From Mycobacterium sp. shizuoka-1 (GTDB lineage Bacteria; Actinomycetota; Actinomycetes; Mycobacteriales; Mycobacteriaceae): 39,546 nucleotides of DNA. Location: positions 1 to 39,546 of the forward strand of contig NZ_BEWG01000064.1 in the NCBI RefSeq assembly GCF_002723835.1. The letters are read 5' to 3'. Below are positions 34,380 through 39,546 of the stretch, one piece after another. The notes beneath the pieces were generated by a model that did not search any database, was not told where the DNA came from, and worked only from the letters and a program-made list of their open reading frames with translations. Within the stretch, counting starts at the first letter, position 1, and every line of letters starts with the position of its first letter. The position numbers and the translations under genes are program-made.

Positions 34380-34563
34380 GGTGTCCTCCGAGTGTGTGGG
34401 GCCTGCCCTGGTTGAGCGAGGCGCGAGACCAATACTGCGCCCGCCCACCTGCTGTGTCTGTCCGCCAGGCGGACCCTGCAGCGGACCAAACACGGCTCCT
34501 CCGATTGGGGGACACGGCGTGCCGACCAGGTCATACTCGGTGATGAACGACGAGGGGGCGGTC

Positions 34564-35997
34564 ATGCGGGCAGTGGCATACGTGGCGGGAATCGGGGGCT
34601 TCGCGGTGGCGCTGGGCGTGGGCGCCGCCATCACGGCCGGCTGCGCGGTCGCCTCGGCCGAGCCGTCGGGTTCCGGCTCCCCGGCGGCCCACTCGTCGTC
34701 GACTTCTCACCCCGGGGTGGGCCGCTCGCCGCGGCAGAAGCCGACGGCCGCCAAAGCGGTGAAACCACTGGGCAGCAACAGGTCTCGTACCCCTGGTGCC
34801 TCGAGTCCGCAGGCCGTGGCGGCGCCGTCGGCCACTGTCACGGCCTCGCCCGTCACCACCAAAGTGGGCGCGGTGACCGGGCCGAACACCGTGACGCCGA
34901 GCCGATTCGGCATCTATGGCACCGACGTGGGCGTGATGTGGGACAACGGCATGACCGGTGACCGTCGCCAGGTGCTGATGATCTTCGGCGACACCTTCAG
35001 CGGGCCGAACATGACCGGCGCCTGGCGCTCCAACGTCCTGTTGCGCACCGCCGATCCGGTCGGGCGGGTCTTCACTCCCGGATCGACCACCAACCCGTTC
35101 GCCGGATCGCCGCTGAACTCGTCCGGTATGTCCAAGCAGGTGATCGCCGGCAGCGCACGCTATCTTGGGCCGTTCGGCGCGGAGGTGACGGTGATCCCGA
35201 CCGCGGCGATCTCGGTGCCCTACGACAACGCCTACGGCGCACGGCAGTACGTCAACTTCATGTCGGTGCGCTCGTGGGACTTCAGCGGCGCCTGGACCAC
35301 CAATTACTCCGCCATCGCCTACTCCGACGACAACGGCCAGAACTGGACCGTCGCCCCGCAGACGATCCGCGCCGCCAGCTGGCTGCGTTCGAGCAGGCCG
35401 TTCGTGTCCGGTAACCAGAACTTTCAGCAGGGCGCCTTCGTCAAGCCGCCCGCCGACTCGGCCGACGCCGGCTACGTGTTCTCCTACGGAACCCCCTCGG
35501 GCCGGCTGGGTTCGGCCTACGTCGCACGGGTCAAAGAAGCCGACATCCTGGATCTGACCAAGTACGAATACTGGGACGGGGACACCTGGACGGCCGGCAA
35601 GCCCGGCGCGGCGGTCCCGATCCTGCCCGCCACCCGCAGTAACCAATACGCCGGCGGCTTCCTCGGGCAGCTGGGCCTGTTCTTCGGCGGCTGGGTGGCC
35701 GGGTTGTTCGGGGTGGGCGGACCCAGCGGCCATGTCAGCGAGATGTCGGTGCAGTACAACACCTACCTGAACAAGTACGTCGCGATGTACTCCAACAGCG
35801 TCGGCAGCGTGGTGATCCGCACCGCCGACTCGCCGCAGGGCACCTGGTCGGCGGCGACCACGCTGGTGACCTCGGCGCAGTACCCGGGCCTCTACGCCCC
35901 GATGATGGACCCCTGGTCGACCGGACAGGAGATCTACTGGAACATGTCGATCTGGGGCAGTTACAACGTCGTGCTGATGAAGACGACCCTGGCTTAG
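34564..35997 (+). CDS. secreted DUF4185 protein, possible arabinan-active glycoside hydrolase
   Basis: A 477-residue exported protein. A signal peptide (MRAVAYVAGIGGFAVALG) ends near ASA-EP, followed by a Ser/Pro/Thr-rich linker to about residue 100. The DUF4185 domain then contains FGIYGTDVGVMWD, VLMIFGDTFSG, YSDDNGQNW, YSYGTPSGRLG-like strands and MSVQYNTYLNKYVAMYS, a five-bladed propeller-like pattern. DUF4185 members have been reported as endo-D-arabinanases (GH183) acting on mycobacterial cell-wall arabinan; this copy is untested. ATG 34564 has GAGGGGG upstream; an in-frame ATG at 34543 is an alternative. Its last four bases overlap the convergent VOC gene. Confidence 0.82.
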   Translation: MRAVAYVAGIGGFAVALGVGAAITAGCAVASAEPSGSGSPAAHSSSTSHPGVGRSPRQKPTAAKAVKPLGSNRSRTPGASSPQAVAAPSATVTASPVTTKVGAVTGPNTVTPSRFGIYGTDVGVMWDNGMTGDRRQVLMIFGDTFSGPNMTGAWRSNVLLRTADPVGRVFTPGSTTNPFAGSPLNSSGMSKQVIAGSARYLGPFGAEVTVIPTAAISVPYDNAYGARQYVNFMSVRSWDFSGAWTTNYSAIAYSDDNGQNWTVAPQTIRAASWLRSSRPFVSGNQNFQQGAFVKPPADSADAGYVFSYGTPSGRLGSAYVARVKEADILDLTKYEYWDGDTWTAGKPGAAVPILPATRSNQYAGGFLGQLGLFFGGWVAGLFGVGGPSGHVSEMSVQYNTYLNKYVAMYSNSVGSVVIRTADSPQGTWSAATTLVTSAQYPGLYAPMMDPWSTGQEIYWNMSIWGSYNVVLMKTTLA

Positions 35998-36389
35998 CCG
36001 GCCGGCGCGAAGAACTCCAGCGTGATGCCGTCCGGGTCGCGGAAGCTCAGCCCCGATCCGTAGTGCGCGTCGACGATGCCGCCGTGCTCGACGCCCAGCT
36101 CGTCCAGCCTGGCCTGCCAGCGCTGCAGCGCCGCCCGGTCCGGGCAGCCGAACCCGATGTGATCCAGGCCGACGTTGTGCTCGCTGAACGGCTGCTCCGA
36201 CGGCGCGGTGGTGTGCTGGTGCAGCCCCAGCAGGGTGCCGTTTTCCAGCAGGAACACGCTGTGGTGGAACCCGGCGTCGGTGTCCTCGTCGAGCACCGGG
36301 TCCGAGCCGATCAGCGCGCGGTACCAGGGCACGCTGACCGACAGGTCACGCACGGTGACGGCGACGTGGGCAAGGGTCGGAAATGTCAT
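35994..36389 (-). CDS. VOC/glyoxalase family protein
   Basis: A 131-residue vicinal-oxygen-chelate protein: FPTLAHVAVTVRDLSVSVPWYRALIG at the start, VGLDHIGFGCPDRAALQRW in the middle and FRDPDGITLEFFAP at the end. The positions His (AHVAV), His (LDHIGF) and Glu (LEFF) fit a metal site. The substrate is unknown. It lies 62 bp after the amidohydrolase gene in the same direction and is probably its operon partner. The ATG follows GAGGAC. Confidence 0.88.
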   Translation of the reverse strand: MTFPTLAHVAVTVRDLSVSVPWYRALIGSDPVLDEDTDAGFHHSVFLLENGTLLGLHQHTTAPSEQPFSEHNVGLDHIGFGCPDRAALQRWQARLDELGVEHGGIVDAHYGSGLSFRDPDGITLEFFAPAG

Positions 36390-36451
36390 GGGGAGTCCTC
36401 AGTCGTCGAAGTGTTCTTCTGCTGTGCGCACGATCCGGTACTGCTGTCGGT

Positions 36452-38161
36452 TCAGCAGCAGGCGTGCCGGGGCTGGCCGGCCAGGTGCGCGTGCTGGCCG
36501 GGATCGGTGCCGCCGACCGCGCCGGTGAACGCCGCCAAGTCGATGCGTTCGCCGCCGAGCCAGGTCCCGCTCACCCGGGCCTTGTCGGCCAGTTCGGCGG
36601 GGTCCACCGCGTAGGGATCGGCGGTGAGTTCGGTGAAATCGGCGAGCTTGCCGACCTCGAGCGATCCGACCAGCTTGTCGCGGTGCAGGGTGCGGGCGGC
36701 GTCGATGGTGTGCGCACGCAGCGCCTGCTCCAGCGTGATCGCCTGGGCGGCGCCGTGCACCGTGCCTGCCCGGGTCCGGCGGGTCACCGCTGTCTGGATG
36801 TTGAGCACCGGCGTCGGGGGTGACACCGACCCGTCGTTGTGCAGCGAGACCACCGCGCCCGAGGCGACCGCGTCGGCGAACGGCTGCCAATGACTGCCGT
36901 GCTCGTGGTCGAAGATCTGCCCGTCCAGCAGGTCGCCCCAGTAGTAGTACTGGAACGGCGCCATCGAGATGTGCACACCCAGGCCCGCGGCCCGGTCGAA
37001 CAGGCTGCGGTTGCCTGCCCCCAGATGCTCCAGGCGCCAGCGGTGGTCGGTGCCGATCAGGTTGTGCCGGCTCAACGCCGCCTCGTAGGCGTCCAGCGCC
37101 AGCGCAATGGCCAGGTCCCCGTTGGCGTGGAAGGCCATCTGCCAGCCGGTCGGGGCCGCGATGTCGAGAATGGCGTCGAGTTGCTCACGGCTGTAGTTCA
37201 TCGATTGGGGTCCACCGGCCACCGCGGGATCGATCCCGGCCGTCTGGGTGGCCTCGGTGCTCAGATATGGAAACGAGATGGCGATGTTGCCGATCCACGG
37301 CGAACCGTCGGTCCAGAGCTTGACGCCCTGCTTGGTCAGCAGTGTCTCTGCCGCACTGAAGGTTTCGACGTCGTTGAAGGTGGATGTGGTCGACATCTCC
37401 CACATGCTGATCCGCAGCGGACACGACGGCGTGGCGGCCAGTGCCTCGTAGGCCGCCTTGAGTTTCGGGTCGTAGGTCATGTCGGAGGTCGACGTGTAGC
37501 CGCCGCGGGCCATCCACGCGTAGTACTCGGCGGCGCTGACCAGCGGGTTGCCCAGTTCGGCGAGGATCGGCCCGGCGACTGCGACCAGCACCGGCGTCTC
37601 GAACCCCTGGCCGTCGAGACTGCCGTCGGGGTTGCGTCCGAATCGTCCGCCCACCGGCTCGGCCGGCGGATTGACGTCCCAGCCATAGCGTTTCATCACC
37701 GCAGTGTTGAAATACACGCCGTGGCCGGAATTGTCGGTGACCACTGCGACACGCTCGCCGAAGATGCGGTCGAGTTCGGGTGCTTTGGGGGAGGGACGCT
37801 GGTGCAGCAGCGCGTCGAACCCGGCGAACAGCAGCGGTGTCTTCGGGTCGCTGTGGGTGATGGCGTCGGCGAAAATCGCCTCGACGTCCGCCCAGGTCGG
37901 TGCGTCCCACGGCGCGATCGAGCGTGCCGGCGGCTGTGTGGCGACCCCACTCATCACCGGATGGCTGTGCGGTTCAACAAAACCCGGCAGCAAAGCGGCC
38001 ACGCCGGTATCGATCACCTCGGCGTCCGGGTAATCCTGGCGGCACTGCGCCAGCGACCCCACTGCGGCGATCCGGCCGTCGGACACCACGACCGCCTCGG
38101 CACGTGGCTGCGCCTGATCCATCGTGATCACGGTGCCGGCCTGAAGAATTGTCGTGGACAT
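36452..38161 (-). CDS. YtcJ-like amidohydrolase (metal-dependent hydrolase)
   Basis: A 569-residue protein of the amidohydrolase_3 group. The first metal motif is LPGFVEPHSHPVM. Later metal-ligand segments are GWQMAFHANGDLAIALALDAYEAAL and WRLEHLGAGNRSL, and the late Asp is in VSLHNDGSVSPP. RDKLVGSLEVGKLADFTEL closes the small beta domain. The family hydrolyses amide or related C-N bonds; the substrate is unknown. It ends in an unusual HACC. ATG 38161 follows AGAGGGGG. It forms a probable operon with the DUF2236 gene upstream and the VOC gene downstream. Confidence 0.9.
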   Translation of the reverse strand: MSTTILQAGTVITMDQAQPRAEAVVVSDGRIAAVGSLAQCRQDYPDAEVIDTGVAALLPGFVEPHSHPVMSGVATQPPARSIAPWDAPTWADVEAIFADAITHSDPKTPLLFAGFDALLHQRPSPKAPELDRIFGERVAVVTDNSGHGVYFNTAVMKRYGWDVNPPAEPVGGRFGRNPDGSLDGQGFETPVLVAVAGPILAELGNPLVSAAEYYAWMARGGYTSTSDMTYDPKLKAAYEALAATPSCPLRISMWEMSTTSTFNDVETFSAAETLLTKQGVKLWTDGSPWIGNIAISFPYLSTEATQTAGIDPAVAGGPQSMNYSREQLDAILDIAAPTGWQMAFHANGDLAIALALDAYEAALSRHNLIGTDHRWRLEHLGAGNRSLFDRAAGLGVHISMAPFQYYYWGDLLDGQIFDHEHGSHWQPFADAVASGAVVSLHNDGSVSPPTPVLNIQTAVTRRTRAGTVHGAAQAITLEQALRAHTIDAARTLHRDKLVGSLEVGKLADFTELTADPYAVDPAELADKARVSGTWLGGERIDLAAFTGAVGGTDPGQHAHLAGQPRHACC

Positions 38162-38186
38162 GGTCCCCCTCTGCTGATGGTGTGTG

Positions 38187-39002
38187 TCAGACGATGCGCT
38201 GTCCGCGGCGGGCTCTGGCCCGCATGTCCCAGAGATACAACTGGTAGCCGAAGATCCAGGCCTGATGCGGGATCAGTTTGTCGGCCAGTCGCAGCGCGGC
38301 GAGCAGCCATTCGAACCGGCGCTGCTGGGCGGCACCCCACGGCAGGCGCATCATCGCGCGGAACTCGGGCGGCAAGAACCCGACGGTGGCGAACAGGTTG
38401 AACCGCCCCAGGGTTTCGCGCACCGGCCACGGCATGAACGCCATGGCCGCAACACCTTTGAGATGCTCGCGCACCGGCTCGTCGATGCGCAGGTCGTCCA
38501 GCGAACGCTTCCAATACTCGTTGAAAGCCGCGCGGTCAGCGGGCCACATGCTCTCGCGTACCTGCAGCGTGGTGCCGAGCCGGCTGGCATCGGCGTACAC
38601 CGCGTCGGCGGCGGAGTCGTCGAGCGGGCCGTAGAGGAACTCGTGCTGGTCGACGTAATAGCGATACAGGCAGGCCGCCACCCACAGCTGCAGCTGCGGA
38701 TCGAAGGCGCGATACGCGACCGGACTGGCCGGGGTCGAGCGGACCTGGGCGTGGGCGGTGCCCACCGCCGCGCGGATGAGCGCGCGGTCGGCGTCGGTAC
38801 CGATGGTGGCGGCGGCCAGATAGGTGCCCGTGGTGCGGGCGCGCTTGATCGGGTGCTTGTAGACGTTGCCGCTGTCCACCGGGCTCTCGACGACTCCGTA
38901 GCCGACACCGGGATGCGCGAGCTGCATGATCACATTGGCGGCCGGCGCCAACACCGCGACCGGGTTCAGCAGGTCGGCGACCCGCGTCGGGTGTCGCATC
39001 AT
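38187..39002 (-). CDS. DUF2236 (MpaB-like oxygenase family) protein, Rv2237-like
   Basis: About 271 residues. It has [29 protein letters not shown] near the start, [13 protein letters not shown] and [20 protein letters not shown] in the middle, and [26 protein letters not shown] later. These are features of the DUF2236/latex-clearing-protein-like heme family. ATG 39002 is chosen because a TGAGG lies five bases upstream; ATG 38999 and GTG 39026 or 39029 are alternatives. A much longer frame to 39503 overlaps cobD and is rejected. It corresponds to the gene beside cobD in M. tuberculosis, which marks the backbone on the far side of the island. Confidence 0.85.
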   Translation of the reverse strand: MMRHPTRVADLLNPVAVLAPAANVIMQLAHPGVGYGVVESPVDSGNVYKHPIKRARTTGTYLAAATIGTDADRALIRAAVGTAHAQVRSTPASPVAYRAFDPQLQLWVAACLYRYYVDQHEFLYGPLDDSAADAVYADASRLGTTLQVRESMWPADRAAFNEYWKRSLDDLRIDEPVREHLKGVAAMAFMPWPVRETLGRFNLFATVGFLPPEFRAMMRLPWGAAQQRRFEWLLAALRLADKLIPHQAWIFGYQLYLWDMRARARRGQRIV

Positions 39003-39047
39003 CGCGGCCTCATGGGGGCAGTACACCACGTGTGAGAGAGTGCCGGG

Positions 39048-39546
39048 GTGTTTGCGCGCAGACGGTGGCGGGGTGTCGGGATCGTGGTGGCCCAGCTGGC
39101 CGACGTCACGTTCGGCGACCCTGAGCACGGCCACCCGGTCGCGGGGTTCGGTTGGTGTGCAGCCGCACTCGAGAAGCTCACCTATCGCGACAGCCGGGCT
39201 GCCGGGGCGCTGCACACCGGCGTGCTCCTGGGCGCGCTGGCGGTCGCAGGCACCGTGGCCCAACGGAGTGTGCGGGGGCCGGCCCTGGCCGCGCTGACCG
39301 CCGCCGTCACCTGGGCCTCGCTCGGCGGGACCACCCTGGGCCGGACCGGTGACCGGGTGGCCGACCTGCTGGCCGCCGGCGACATCGACGGCGCCCGGGC
39401 GCTGCTGCCGTCGCTGTGCGGGCGCGATCCCTCGGTGCTCGACATCGAGGGGTTGGCCCGCGCAGCCCTGGAATCGGTGGCCGAGAACACCTCCGACGCG
39501 CACGTCGCGCCACTGCTGTGGGCGGCGGTCGGGGGAGTGCCGGGGG
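39048..39546 (+). CDS. cobD: adenosylcobinamide-phosphate synthase CobD (3' end outside window)
   Basis: The N-terminal 166 residues are present. [18 protein letters not shown], the hydrophobic membrane segments, [17 protein letters not shown] and [26 protein letters not shown] are characteristic of CobD/CbiB. This membrane enzyme attaches the aminopropanol arm to adenosylcobyric acid in cobalamin synthesis. Start GTG 39048 follows GAGAGAG; an in-frame TGA lies just upstream. It is divergent from the DUF2236 gene with about 45 bp or less between starts. No cobalamin riboswitch is visible in that short gap. Confidence 0.94.
   Translation, partial: MFARRRWRGVGIVVAQLADVTFGDPEHGHPVAGFGWCAAALEKLTYRDSRAAGALHTGVLLGALAVAGTVAQRSVRGPALAALTAAVTWASLGGTTLGRTGDRVADLLAAGDIDGARALLPSLCGRDPSVLDIEGLARAALESVAENTSDAHVAPLLWAAVGGVPG

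Larger units (their letters stand above)
33606..34530 (-). repeat. tandem duplication of a complete secreted-peptide transcription unit
   Basis: Two units of about 480 bp each hold the terminator hairpin, the 237-bp gene and the upstream region. Shared upstream elements include GTCCGC-N3-GCGGAC (33993-34007 and 34460-34474) and GATTGGGGGACAC (from 34036 and from 34503). Genes are offset by 483 bp and upstream elements by 467 bp, so small indels have accumulated since duplication. Confidence 0.8.

Noticed and set aside
39003..39047. Cobalamin riboswitch upstream of cobD
   Set aside because: The gap to the divergent gene is only about 45 bp, too short for the riboswitch, and no B12-box-like bases were seen.
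38187..39503. Long version of the DUF2236 gene running through cobD
   Set aside because: The N-terminal 160 residues are the antisense of cobD and contain no family features. The conserved domain begins near 39002.

Overview
The window is high-GC actinobacterial DNA, almost certainly from a Mycolicibacterium/Mycobacterium chromosome. Its backbone matches, in reversed orientation, the M. tuberculosis block from Rv2252 to Rv2236c: dagK, FAD-linked oxidase, TetR, glpD, accD6, kasB, kasA, acpM, fabD, mabR, aceE, a lipoprotein, a DUF3052 gene, ahpE, tRNA-Val, a DUF2236 gene and cobD. These names rest on translated sequence, motifs and remembered gene order; no database search was run.

Layout. 1-1.5 kb: 5' part of a 13E12/DUF222 gene whose start lies in a perfect mycobacterial SOS box, then an SRPBCC gene. 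1.5-6.1 kb: lipid and glycerol genes (diacylglycerol kinase, AgpS-like flavoprotein, TetR, glycerol-3-phosphate dehydrogenase) around a 33-bp dyad centred on the TetR start codon. 6.1-8.2 kb: a divergent aldo/keto reductase and AraC regulator. 8.2-15 kb: the FAS-II mycolic acid operon (fabD-acpM-kasA-kasB-accD6) behind its regulator gene mabR. Dyads of identical geometry (6-bp arms, 9-bp spacer) lie before fabD and before mabR. 15-19.5 kb: aceE (TTG start), lipoprotein, DUF3052 protein and AhpE, then tRNA-Val(UAC).

19.6-28.7 kb: an accessory island. The 3' half of tRNA-Val (19596-19640) is repeated without mismatch at 28671-28715, giving a 9.1-kb att-bounded element. It is densely packed with arsenic genes and has no recognisable integrase. 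It holds three transcription modules: arsR1-acr3-arsC1-FAD reductase; arsR2-arsC2 divergent from arsD-arsA; and a one-protein ArsR-ArsC fusion followed by a pstS-type phosphate-binding lipoprotein. Each module starts at an inverted repeat built from TCAAT/ATTGA half-sites. The logic appears to be: arsenate is reduced by up to three kinds of low-molecular-weight-phosphatase-fold reductase, arsenite is passed by ArsD to ArsA and exported by Acr3, and phosphate capture is raised by an extra PstS. The fusion/pstS module is the most unusual part, because the ArsR half has no cysteine for arsenite sensing.

28.7-39.5 kb: VOC protein, FadR-type regulator divergent from a CynX-type MFS permease, nitronate monooxygenase, aldehyde dehydrogenase, a tandem pair of small secreted four-cysteine proteins each with its own terminator, a DUF4185 secreted protein (possible arabinan-degrading enzyme), a DUF2236-amidohydrolase-VOC cluster, and the 5' part of cobD. 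No gene-free stretch exceeds 300 bases. No CRISPR array, transposase or rRNA was seen.
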